Origin: Rhodospirillales bacterium
Lineage (GTDB): Bacteria > Pseudomonadota > Alphaproteobacteria > Rhodospirillales_A > JACZKS01
Direction: 5' to 3'
NCBI GenBank assembly: GCA_018648445.1
Contig: JABGRG010000087.1
Location: 1 to 16,859 of the forward strand
Length of the DNA stretch: 16,859 bases
Positions 1-6,447 of this stretch are shown here, in pieces. The notes under the pieces were generated by a model. That model had not been told where the DNA came from. It did not search any database and was given only the letters and a program-made list of their open reading frames with translations. The translations under genes and the position numbers were made by a program. Numbering within the stretch: the first letter of the stretch is position 1; each line of letters begins with the position of its first letter.

Positions 1-1
1 A

Positions 2-46
2 TTGGAAGCCTTCGTCAAATCATTGGGTGTTGCACTTGAAATTTGA
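2..46 (+). CDS. possible 3' end of a gene entering from outside the window (partial)
   Basis: Read from base 2, the frame is open and ends LEAFVKSLGVALEI at a TGA at 44-46. The same 3' end appears inverted at the right edge. Only about 14 codons are visible and no family can be named. The repeated nature suggests a multicopy gene, but this could also be a chance frame in a non-coding repeat. Confidence 0.3.
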   Translation: MEAFVKSLGVALEI

Positions 47-53
47 ATCCAGC
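3..53 (+). repeat. 51-bp terminal repeat, left copy (inverted relative to the right end)
   Basis: These 51 bases are identical to the reverse complement of 16809-16859, so the window is bounded by a perfect inverted repeat. The match breaks immediately inside both copies (g at 54 against c), and only two bases lie outside the left copy. An open frame with a stop at 44-46 crosses the repeat, ending in residues EAFVKSLGVALEI, so it may be the 3' end of a multicopy gene such as a transposase. It could equally be a graph-assembly break at a genomic repeat. The identity is seen directly; its nature is inference. Confidence 0.85.
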
Positions 54-82
54 GTTCATCGAATATTCTTTGGTTTTGGAGA

Positions 83-661
83 TTATGCGTGTCCGGCGAC
101 GTCCGAAAGCATTCTGGGGTCGATGCCCAGTTTTCCAATCGCCTTTTCCCATTTCACGGCCGTTTCGTCCGCGCCGAACACGATGTCAGAATCAGAAGGC
201 GCATGCAGCCATCCGTTGGCGATGATTTCCTGATCAAGCTGCCCCGGCCCCCATCCGGCGTAGCCCAACGCCAGCAACGAACGTTCCGGGCCGGCGCCCT
301 TGGCGATGGCCTTCAGAATATCGACCGTCGCCGTCAGGGCCAGCGCGTCATCGACCACCATGGTTGCGTCGCGCACATAATCGGGGGAATGCAGAACGAA
401 GCCACGGCTCGATTCGACCGGCCCGCCGAAATGGATGTTGATCTGGTCGCCATAACCGGTGCTTTCGATGCCCAGTTGCGAAAGAAGGTCCGGAAACGAG
501 ATGGAATCGATGATTTTGTTGACCACCAGACCCATGGCGCCTTCAGCGTTGTGGGCGCACATGTAGATGACGGTTTTGGAAAACCGTGGATCCTGCATGC
601 CGGGCATGGCGACAAGCAGTTGGCCCGCCAACGTTTCCGCGTTTTTATCCTGTTCGGCCAT
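83..661 (-). CDS. yqgE: YqgE/AlgH family protein
   Basis: This is a 192-aa UPF0301 (DUF179) protein of the YqgE/AlgH family, which is widespread in proteobacteria and has no firmly established biochemical role. Family hallmarks are visible in order: LAGQLLVAMPGMQDPRF near the N terminus, then GAMGLVVNK, then FGGPVESSRGFVLH, and ALGYAGWGPGQLDQE in the C-terminal half. The frame is open for 24 more codons upstream (ATG at 733). I chose the ATG at 661 because the family normally starts a few residues before LAGQLLVAMP and because GGAAGA lies at a suitable distance upstream of it. The gene diverges from the DsbD-family gene, with about 110 bp between the chosen starts that must hold both promoters. 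Confidence 0.93.
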   Translation of the reverse strand: MAEQDKNAETLAGQLLVAMPGMQDPRFSKTVIYMCAHNAEGAMGLVVNKIIDSISFPDLLSQLGIESTGYGDQINIHFGGPVESSRGFVLHSPDYVRDATMVVDDALALTATVDILKAIAKGAGPERSLLALGYAGWGPGQLDQEIIANGWLHAPSDSDIVFGADETAVKWEKAIGKLGIDPRMLSDVAGHA

Positions 662-771
662 CTTCGATTCTTCCAAATTCGACGCCACCACTAATTCTAC
701 ATATAAAATGGGCTCAAGTTTACGTGATTTCACCTCTTTGGCCTGAATTTTCCTGCTAAAGAAGCTATCTT
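662..771. promoter_or_regulatory. divergent intergenic region between yqgE and the DsbD-family gene
   Basis: This 110-bp AT-richer stretch separates two divergent genes and so should contain both promoters. An AAGAAG tract at about 758-764 can serve as ribosome binding site for the plus-strand gene. I see no convincing -35/-10 pair or operator palindrome. Confidence 0.4.
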
Positions 772-2892
772 ATGAAAATGGCAAAAATGAGAATGTTGGC
801 CGGAAAAAAGATCGTAGCGTCCTGTCTGACTATGTTTGCCGCCTTTTTCGCGGTGAGTGCAGCGGCACAAGGACCGGCCTCAGACTGGGCCGAAACCGAA
901 CAAACGGCGGTTCGTCTGATTTCGGCGACGACGGCGGTGGGGGAAGCGGCTCGCATACCGCTAGGCCTTCATTTCAAACTTCAAAAGGGATGGAAAATAT
1001 ACTGGCGAAGCCCGGGGGACGCCGGGTTTCCGCCGCGACCCGATTGGTCGGCTTCAACCAACCTAGCGGAGGCCTCGCTTCGCTGGCCCGCGCCGGAACG
1101 CTTTTCGGTCCTGGGAATGGAAACGCTTGGTTATAAGGACGAGGTTGTCCTTCCCATCAATGCCGAGGTCTCGACGCCCGGACAAGCCCTGAACATCCGC
1201 GTGAAGGTCGATTACCTGACGTGCGACGATATCTGCATTCCCTACACGGCCAACCTGGCGCTTGACCTGCCTGCCGGTCCGGCCGCGCCCAGTGATTTTT
1301 CCCATTTGATCAACCGCTTTTCTTCCGCCGTTCCGGGCGATGGCGCGGCGCACGGCCTGGGTATCGAAGGGCTTGAAGCTTCGAATGCGCGCCTGCGGGT
1401 AAGTGCGACGAGCGGGACGCCCTTTGAAGCGCCCGACGTCTTTGTCGAAGGCCCGGTGGAACTGTTTTTCTCGAAACCGAAATTCTCTTTCACGGATGGC
1501 CGTCGCACGGTGGCCGCCGAAATCGCCGTGGACGGTATTAAATACGTAACAGGCGGCATAACCGGAGCTCCGCTGACGATTACTCTGGTCGACGGTCAGC
1601 GCAGCGCCGAACGGACCTTTGCGCCGGAAGCGATTGCGGTATCTACAGATGCCGCCGAGGCCGGTTTGTCCATAGCCGCCGTTTTGGGCCTGGCGTTGCT
1701 GGGCGGATTGATTCTCAACCTGATGCCTTGCGTGTTGCCGGTTCTGTCGATCAAGCTGTTGGGCGTGGTCGGTCATGGCGGAGGCAAATCAAGGGATGTC
1801 CGCATCAGCTTCATCGCGTCCGCCGCCGGGATCGTTTGTTCTTTTCTGGTGTTGGCGGGTGGCCTGATTGCGCTTAAGGCCGCAGGCGGCGCGATTGGTT
1901 GGGGCATTCAGTTTCAGCAACCCTGGTTCCTGATTGCCATGGGCCTGATTGTCGTGCTTTTCGCCTGCAACCTGTGGGGCTTTTTCGAGTTCCGTCTGCC
2001 GTCCGGGCTGGCGGCGATGGGTGCATCGGGCGGAGAAAGAGATGGGCTCGTTGGTCATTTCCTGACCGGCGCCTTTGCGACCCTGTTGGCAACGCCGTGC
2101 TCGGCTCCGTTCCTCGGAACCGCCGTGGGCTTCGCCCTGTCGCGCGGTCCGGCGGAAATTCTTTGGGTGTTCGCCGCCCTGGGTGTTGGGCTGGCATTGC
2201 CTTATCTGTTGGTGGCGGCGTTTCCGGTATTGGCCACGCGCTTGCCGCGTCCGGGGCCGTGGATGGTGCGCCTTCGGCAAGTTCTGGGTGTTGCCCTTGC
2301 GCTTACGGCCCTTTGGCTGATTACGGTGATCGCCGGAGTGCTCGGCGCGATCCCGGCGGGTGGCATCGCCTTTATGTTCTTCCTGATCGCCTGCTTTCTG
2401 GCCGCCGCCAGTCATTTCGGCGCGGAGTTTAAAAAACCCGTTGGTGTGGCAGTGGTGGCGCTTTCGATCATGTCACTGGCCGTGCCGTTGACGGCGGGCG
2501 GCGGACCGCAGACTGCCGGCGATGCGGCGGCGCTTTCGGAACTTTGGAAACCCTTTGACGAGGCGGCCATTCCGGCCTACGTCGCCGACGGAAAAACGGT
2601 TTTTGTCGACGTTACCGCCGACTGGTGCGTTACCTGTCAGGTCAATAAGGCCTTCATCCTGGGCCGCGATAGTGTCATGGCGCGATTAAAAGCCTCCAAC
2701 GTTATCGCCATGCAGGCCGACTGGACCCGCCCCAACGACGACATCGCGCACTATCTGGCGAGTTTCGGGCGTTACGGCATCCCCTTTGATGCGGTGTACG
2801 GGCCGGGCGCGCCAAATGGTGTCGTGCTGCCCGAGTTGCTGTCTGAAGACGCCGTCATGGACGCCTTCGCCAAAGCCGGCAAAAAACCCTAA
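772..2892 (+). CDS. DsbD-family thiol:disulfide interchange protein (ScsB-like)
   Basis: This 706-aa inner-membrane electron shuttle would carry reducing equivalents from cytoplasmic thioredoxin to periplasmic partners. Residues 1-32 form a signal peptide ending at about AAAQ. The periplasmic alpha domain carries a C151-DDI-C155 pair. A membrane domain spans about 298-575; its two redox cysteines are C320 in LNLMPCVLPVLS and C443 in LATPCSAPFLGT, each next to prolines as in DsbD/CcdA proteins. The C-terminal thioredoxin-like gamma domain has W618-C619-V-T-C622. All three cysteine pairs are present, so the chain looks intact. The alpha domain, with its DICIP segment, resembles ScsB-type alphaproteobacterial proteins more than E. 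coli DsbD, so I leave the symbol blank. ATGs at 772, 778 and 787 are possible starts; 772 has an AAGAAG ribosome binding site. Substrates (copper-resistance, peroxidase or cytochrome c partners) cannot be told from sequence. Confidence 0.93.
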   Translation: MKMAKMRMLAGKKIVASCLTMFAAFFAVSAAAQGPASDWAETEQTAVRLISATTAVGEAARIPLGLHFKLQKGWKIYWRSPGDAGFPPRPDWSASTNLAEASLRWPAPERFSVLGMETLGYKDEVVLPINAEVSTPGQALNIRVKVDYLTCDDICIPYTANLALDLPAGPAAPSDFSHLINRFSSAVPGDGAAHGLGIEGLEASNARLRVSATSGTPFEAPDVFVEGPVELFFSKPKFSFTDGRRTVAAEIAVDGIKYVTGGITGAPLTITLVDGQRSAERTFAPEAIAVSTDAAEAGLSIAAVLGLALLGGLILNLMPCVLPVLSIKLLGVVGHGGGKSRDVRISFIASAAGIVCSFLVLAGGLIALKAAGGAIGWGIQFQQPWFLIAMGLIVVLFACNLWGFFEFRLPSGLAAMGASGGERDGLVGHFLTGAFATLLATPCSAPFLGTAVGFALSRGPAEILWVFAALGVGLALPYLLVAAFPVLATRLPRPGPWMVRLRQVLGVALALTALWLITVIAGVLGAIPAGGIAFMFFLIACFLAAASHFGAEFKKPVGVAVVALSIMSLAVPLTAGGGPQTAGDAAALSELWKPFDEAAIPAYVADGKTVFVDVTADWCVTCQVNKAFILGRDSVMARLKASNVIAMQADWTRPNDDIAHYLASFGRYGIPFDAVYGPGAPNGVVLPELLSEDAVMDAFAKAGKKP

Positions 2893-2900
2893 TTTCTCTC

Positions 2901-2913
2901 TGGAATAGTTCCA
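2901..2913. promoter_or_regulatory. 13-bp perfect palindrome, candidate operator upstream of the peroxiredoxin gene
   Basis: TGGAA-TAG-TTCCA is a perfect inverted repeat with a 3-bp centre, lying 74 bp before the peroxiredoxin start. The GAA-N3-TTC core has the same geometry as Irr/Fur-type boxes of alphaproteobacteria, but the match is partial. A TATCTA at 2923-2928, 17 bp from its left half, could be a -10 box, which would put the palindrome over the -35 region. The regulator is unknown. Confidence 0.35.
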
Positions 2914-2930
2914 AACGCAACCTATCTAAC

Positions 2931-2962
2931 CTCTGGGCGGTGACGCCCGGAGTGTTTTTTTT
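2931..2962 (+). terminator. intrinsic terminator after the DsbD-family gene
   Basis: A 9-bp stem (CTCTGGGCG with CGCCCGGAG, one G-T pair) closes a GTGA tetraloop and is followed by TG and eight Ts, then more T-rich sequence. It lies 38 bp after the reductase stop. It is unusual in ending only 24 bp before the peroxiredoxin ATG, leaving no room for a promoter in between. Confidence 0.85.
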
Positions 2963-2986
2963 ATTATTTTTGGAGGAATTCCTGCC

Positions 2987-3469
2987 ATGACCATCAAAGT
3001 TGGCGACCGCGTACCTGACGTAACTTTCCTCGTGATGAAAGCGGGCGAGATCACGCCCGTCACCAGCGCCGATCTGTTCGGCGGTAAAAAGGTCGCCCTG
3101 TTCGGCGTTCCCGGCGCATTCACGCCGACATGTTCGGCCTCGCACCTGCCGGGCTATATGAAAAACTCGGGCGCTTTGAAAGCCAAGGGCGTCGACGCAA
3201 TCGCCTGCGTATCGGTCAACGACGTTTTCGTCATGAATGCCTGGGGCAATGACCAAGGCGTGGGTGACGATGTGGTGATGCTGGCCGACGGCAGCGGCGA
3301 TTTCGCCAAGGCGACCGGCCTGGTGTTCGACCTTTCGGAAAAAGGCCTGGGCGTGCGCAACCAGCGCTATTCCGCGGTCATCGACGACGGCGTCGTATCC
3401 GAGTTCAATCTGGATGAACCGGGCGCCTTCGAAGTCTCCAGCGCAGAAAAGATGCTGGAACAGCTTTAG
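2987..3469 (+). CDS. peroxiredoxin, Prx5 (AhpC/TSA, redoxin) family
   Basis: This 160-aa cytoplasmic thiol peroxidase reduces hydrogen peroxide and organic hydroperoxides. The Prx5 signature [10 protein letters not shown] holds the peroxidatic cysteine C49, with T46 and P42 of the active site. C74 ([10 protein letters not shown]) is the only other cysteine and is in the usual place of the non-resolving Prx5 cysteine, so a 1-Cys mechanism is likely. FVMNAWGND and [11 protein letters not shown] are further family motifs. The length is typical for stand-alone Prx5 proteins. GGAGG at 2972-2976 is a strong ribosome binding site for this ATG, although it sits in the palindrome AGGAATTCCT. The gene overlaps the stop of rnhA by 4 bp tail-to-tail. 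The reductase upstream is also thiol-redox, but the terminator between them argues against a simple operon. Confidence 0.95.
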   Translation: MTIKVGDRVPDVTFLVMKAGEITPVTSADLFGGKKVALFGVPGAFTPTCSASHLPGYMKNSGALKAKGVDAIACVSVNDVFVMNAWGNDQGVGDDVVMLADGSGDFAKATGLVFDLSEKGLGVRNQRYSAVIDDGVVSEFNLDEPGAFEVSSAEKMLEQL

Positions 3470-3924
3470 GTCTTGGGTTTTTCGGACTGGCCTGGAATGC
3501 CGTTTCGGGCCAGTTCGTCGACCCGTTCGTTGTCGGGGTTTCCGGCGTGGCCCTTGACCCATATCCATTCAACCTGATAACGCCCGATAAGGTCATCCAG
3601 CCGTTGCCATAGATCGACGTTTTTCACCGGTTTCTTGGCCGCTGTTTTCCAGCCGTTTTTTTTCCACCCGTGAATCCATTTTGTAATGCCGTCGCGCACA
3701 TAGGTGCTGTCGGTATGAAGGCGCACGGGAATGGGGCGCTCCAGCGCCTCCAGCGCACGGATGGCGGCCATCATTTCCATGCGGTTGTTGGTCGTGTCGG
3801 CTTCGCCGCCGTTCAGTTCTTTTTCCAGGCCCCGCCAACGCAGCAGCGCGCCCCAGCCACCGGGGCCGGGATTACCGCTGCACGCTCCGTCGGTATAGAT
3901 TTCGACCGTCTTGTCAGCGCTCAC
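3466..3924 (-). CDS. rnhA: ribonuclease HI
   Basis: This 152-aa endonuclease cuts the RNA strand of RNA:DNA hybrids (R-loops, replication primers). The metal-binding set is complete: D12 in [12 protein letters not shown]50 in [10 protein letters not shown]72 in HTDSTYV and D136 in NERVDELA, with H126 in VKGHAGN. A basic handle segment [16 protein letters not shown] lies at about 87-102, as in the E. coli enzyme. It starts at GTG 3924, 3 bp after the thrB stop, with GGAG in the thrB tail as ribosome binding site, so the two are almost surely one operon. Its stop overlaps the convergent peroxiredoxin stop by 4 bp, with no terminator visible between them. Confidence 0.97.
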   Translation of the reverse strand: MSADKTVEIYTDGACSGNPGPGGWGALLRWRGLEKELNGGEADTTNNRMEMMAAIRALEALERPIPVRLHTDSTYVRDGITKWIHGWKKNGWKTAAKKPVKNVDLWQRLDDLIGRYQVEWIWVKGHAGNPDNERVDELARNGIPGQSEKPKT

Positions 3925-3927
3925 CGC

Positions 3928-4890
3928 TTACTCCAATCCATATTCGCCGGGACCCTTAACGCCCTGATGGAAACGCAAAAGGGCGAAAAACTCCAGCGGG
4001 TCTTTCGGTGTGACCAGGGCATCCTTCGGCGTGTTCGCCCAGTCGTACAGACGGGTCAGCACAAAACGCAAGGCGCTGCCACGGGCCAGAACCGGCAGCG
4101 CCGCCAATTCGTCTGGCGAAAACTCCCGCACGCCGCGGTAGGCGCGTAAGAGCCGCCGCGCCTTGGTGGCGTTGAACTCGCCATCCGCCTCGAAGCACCA
4201 CGCGTTCATGCATACGGCCACGTCGTAGGCGAAGAAATCGTTGCAGGCGAAATAGAAATCAATCAGGCCGGAAAGCGCCTCGCCCCGGAAAAAGACGTTG
4301 TCGGGAAAGAGGTCCGCGTGGATGACCCCGGCGGGCAACCGGGAGGGCCAGTTGGCCTCAAGGAACGCCAGCTCGTTTTCCAGTTCCGCCGTCAGACCGG
4401 GGCGCACGCCCTCGGCGTGACCGCGCGAGGTTTGAAAAAGCGCGCGCCAGTCGCCGACGGTCAGGTCGTTGGGTCGGCGAATGGAGAAATCGGTTCCGGC
4501 CAAATGCATTTTAGCCAGGGCTTCGCCAAGGGCGGCGCAATGGGCTGGTCCGGGCCGCTTGGGCCACATTCCGGGCAGAAATGAAACCATCACCGCCGGG
4601 CGACCGCATAGCTCGCGCAGAACCTCGCCGTCGCGAGTGCGCAGCGGGGTCGGACAGGGAATTCCCTTGCCCGCCAAGTGCTCCATCAGGCCAAGGTAAA
4701 AAGGTAAATCGCTGCGCTTTACGCGTTTTTCGTAAAGCGTCAGGATGAAGCGGCCCGCTTCGGTCTCGACCAGATAGTTGGTGTTTTCGATGCCCTCGGC
4801 GATGCCCTTGCACGACAAAACCTCGCCGATCCCGTAATCGGTGGCAAACGCGGTCAGGTCTTCGTCCGACACTTCCGTATAAACGGCCAT
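3928..4890 (-). CDS. thrB: homoserine kinase (APH-fold type)
   Basis: This 320-aa protein phosphorylates L-homoserine with ATP on the way to threonine. It is the ThrB type related to aminoglycoside and choline kinases (ThrB_alph_beta), not the GHMP-type enzyme of E. coli. The N-lobe contains GIENTNYLVET and the FILTLYEKR strand. The catalytic loop is HADLFPDN (H191, D193, N198) and the metal aspartate D211 is in LIDFYFACND. The length is normal. It heads a thrB-rnhA operon, a common alphaproteobacterial pair often preceded by ispH, which is not here. AAGGGG at 4896-4901 is the ribosome binding site. It lies directly outside the 261-bp repeat, so almost no unique DNA is left upstream for a promoter. 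Confidence 0.96.
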   Translation of the reverse strand: MAVYTEVSDEDLTAFATDYGIGEVLSCKGIAEGIENTNYLVETEAGRFILTLYEKRVKRSDLPFYLGLMEHLAGKGIPCPTPLRTRDGEVLRELCGRPAVMVSFLPGMWPKRPGPAHCAALGEALAKMHLAGTDFSIRRPNDLTVGDWRALFQTSRGHAEGVRPGLTAELENELAFLEANWPSRLPAGVIHADLFPDNVFFRGEALSGLIDFYFACNDFFAYDVAVCMNAWCFEADGEFNATKARRLLRAYRGVREFSPDELAALPVLARGSALRFVLTRLYDWANTPKDALVTPKDPLEFFALLRFHQGVKGPGEYGLE

Positions 4891-4902
4891 CCGGTCCCCT
4901 TA

Positions 4903-5163
4903 TACCAAGGACCGCGGATAATGACCCATAGAGATCGCGGACACGTCCCGTCGGGTAGGAGCCAAGCCGCAGGCGATGTGGTGCATCGTCAAGGCTTTGC
5001 GACGCCCTCCGACGGGACGTGTCCGCGACCGAAACGACGGCCTTCCTGCCCTTTCGGATGTCGTCGCGCGCCCCTTCCGATGCGCCGCATCGCTACGGTA
5101 CACGCTCCTAACCGAAAGGGCAGGACGGCCGTCTCTATGGGTCATTATCCACGGTCCTTGGTA
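4903..5163. repeat. 261-bp palindromic repeat element, copy 1
   Basis: The outer 32-bp arms 4903-4934 and 5132-5163 are inverted repeats with one mismatch, beginning TACCAAGG and ending CCTTGGTA. Inside are two hairpins: a perfect 20-bp stem (4935-4954 with 5009-5028) and a 22-bp stem with one mismatch (5036-5057 with 5112-5133). Each closes a 54-nt loop. The whole forms a potential three-way junction. The right half is also a loose inverted copy of the left half: both loops hold TAGGAGC, GCGATG, ATCG and GCGACG in the same order when read from opposite strands. It fills nearly all of the gap between the MBL gene stop and thrB. A second copy of identical length lies at 15207-15467. A TTA flanks both sides and may be a target duplication. 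No long protein is encoded. It matches no named family I can recall with certainty. Confidence 0.92.
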
Positions 5164-5180
5164 TTAGTTCCGGCCATGCT

Positions 5181-6299
5181 TTAAGGGGTGGCGGCCTTTC
5201 TGGCAAGGGCCGGGACCGGGCGCGGCAGCAGTTTGCGGGTCTCGCCGATTTTCATGGTCCACACCCGGTCATCCGCAAGGCCGGCCTCCCGGCCTGCGGC
5301 CCGGAAGCGTTCCTTCGGCTCCATAAACGGTTCTGCGCCCAGTGCGATGGTGCCCCAGTGCATGGCGATCAGGGTGTGGGAGTCCAGATCGAGGCCGATT
5401 TTCAGGCAGGTTTCCGGAATACAGTGGTTGCCCTGCATGATCGTGCGGGGCTGGAAGGCCCCCACCGAAAGGATCGCCGCGTCGAAACCGCCCAGGGAAT
5501 CGCGAAGGGTTTCATATACCGGGCCATATTCGGCGTCGCCGCCGAAGTAAATCCGCAAGCCACCGGGCGTTTCGATGGCGTAGGCGGCCCAAAGCGTATC
5601 GTTCTTGTCGAAAAATGAACGCTTGGACCAATGAATGACGGGCATGGCCGTAATCGAAAGCCCTGCAACCTCGGTTTTTTCCAACCAGTCCAGTTCGACC
5701 ACGGTTCCGTATCCGCGTTCGGAGAAATAATGACCCAGGCCCAACGGTACGACGGCGGTGATTTTGTCGCGGTTGGGAAGCCGTTCAATGGTGTCCAGGT
5801 CCAGATGGTCATAGTGGCTATGGGATATGATAACGACGTTGATGGGCGGAAGGTTCTTGATGGCGATGGCCGGCGCGACGCCGCGCTGAGGACCGAAGGG
5901 TGGAATGGGCGTGGCGTAATCGGAAAAGAACGGATCGGTCAAAACCACCTTGCCGTTCAAACGAAGAAGCGCTGTCATGTGGCCGATCCAGGTCACGCTG
6001 TCTGCGCCGCTCAGAGCGTCCAGTGATGCCAGCGCTTCGTCGGGCGGGATGACATGGCCTTCGGGAACGACGGGTTCGGGTCTTCCGAAAATGTGTCCGG
6101 CCAATGCCGGAAGGCGTTCCCAGGCTGAAAAACCTTGTGGGCTCCCTTCCGGGTTTCTGAAACCGGACGTCGTATGATGATAGGGTTGGCCTGCCTTGTG
6201 TCCCGGTGTCGAGCATGCCGCGATCAGCGTGACCGTAGCCAAAAGAACGACCGTCGCAATCTGCCCAAGCCTGCATATGAAACCCGATCTAACCGACAT
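5181..6299 (-). CDS. MBL-fold metallo-hydrolase lipoprotein (NAPE-PLD/UlaG-like)
   Basis: This 372-aa protein has a lipoprotein signal peptide: positively charged N terminus, hydrophobic stretch and lipobox LIAAC with C29. It is therefore expected to be membrane-anchored and to face the periplasm. The metallo-beta-lactamase fold is complete: SHSHYDHLD (H160, H162, D164, H165), H223 in PVIHW, D255 in YFGGDAEYG and H314 in AMHWGT. The TWIGHMTALLRLNGKVVLTDPFF segment is typical of the RomA/NAPE-PLD-like branch (Lactamase_B_2/UlaG family), whose bacterial substrates are mostly unknown. GGAGG stands a few bases before the ATG. A 15-bp inverted repeat spans its start. It reads toward thrB but is separated from it by the 261-bp element. 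Confidence 0.88.
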   Translation of the reverse strand: MSVRSGFICRLGQIATVVLLATVTLIAACSTPGHKAGQPYHHTTSGFRNPEGSPQGFSAWERLPALAGHIFGRPEPVVPEGHVIPPDEALASLDALSGADSVTWIGHMTALLRLNGKVVLTDPFFSDYATPIPPFGPQRGVAPAIAIKNLPPINVVIISHSHYDHLDLDTIERLPNRDKITAVVPLGLGHYFSERGYGTVVELDWLEKTEVAGLSITAMPVIHWSKRSFFDKNDTLWAAYAIETPGGLRIYFGGDAEYGPVYETLRDSLGGFDAAILSVGAFQPRTIMQGNHCIPETCLKIGLDLDSHTLIAMHWGTIALGAEPFMEPKERFRAAGREAGLADDRVWTMKIGETRKLLPRPVPALARKAATP

Positions 6300-6340
6300 T
6301 ACCCCTCCAGATTTTTTCGTTAATGTTCATATGCAGGCTT
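6267..6340. repeat. 15-bp inverted repeat across the divergent start region
   Basis: AAGCCTGCATATGAA at 6267-6281 and its exact reverse complement at 6326-6340 are separated by 44 bp. The left arm lies inside codons 7-12 of the MBL gene; the right arm is in the intergenic region. It could be a paired operator site, a looped leader structure of the minus-strand mRNA or a remnant of a duplication. Confidence 0.7.
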
Positions 6341-6356
6341 TGGCGATCAGGATCAA

Positions 6357-6368
6357 TGAACTGGTTCA
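6357..6368. promoter_or_regulatory. 12-bp palindrome, candidate operator
   Basis: TGAAC-TG-GTTCA is a perfect two-fold symmetric site in the 148-bp divergent region, 80 bp before the chosen start of the repeat-protein gene. It is not the GTTC-N7-GTTC arrangement of alphaproteobacterial LexA. The regulator is unknown and chance is possible. Confidence 0.25.
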
Positions 6369-6447
6369 CATTTGGTTGCGCAGCCCTATTGCGCGATGTC
6401 CTGGAAAGCCACATATTTTAGGCGAAATCTGTGAAGGAAATTCGACG

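Noticed and set aside
1063..2415. Long minus-strand open frames within the DsbD-family gene
   Set aside because: Their composition is low-complexity and basic, with no ribosome binding site, and the plus-strand frame has a clear family identity.
4921..5184. Open frames of 63-87 codons inside repeat copy 1, with similar frames in copy 2
   Set aside because: They are arginine- and proline-rich, follow the palindrome on both strands and are not kept in the same frame and length in copy 2. Conservation is of structure, not codons.
6196..6447. 84-codon N-terminal extension of the repeat-protein gene
   Set aside because: It would overlap the MBL lipoprotein coding region and remove the signal peptide from the N terminus; the ATG at 6448 has its own ribosome binding site.
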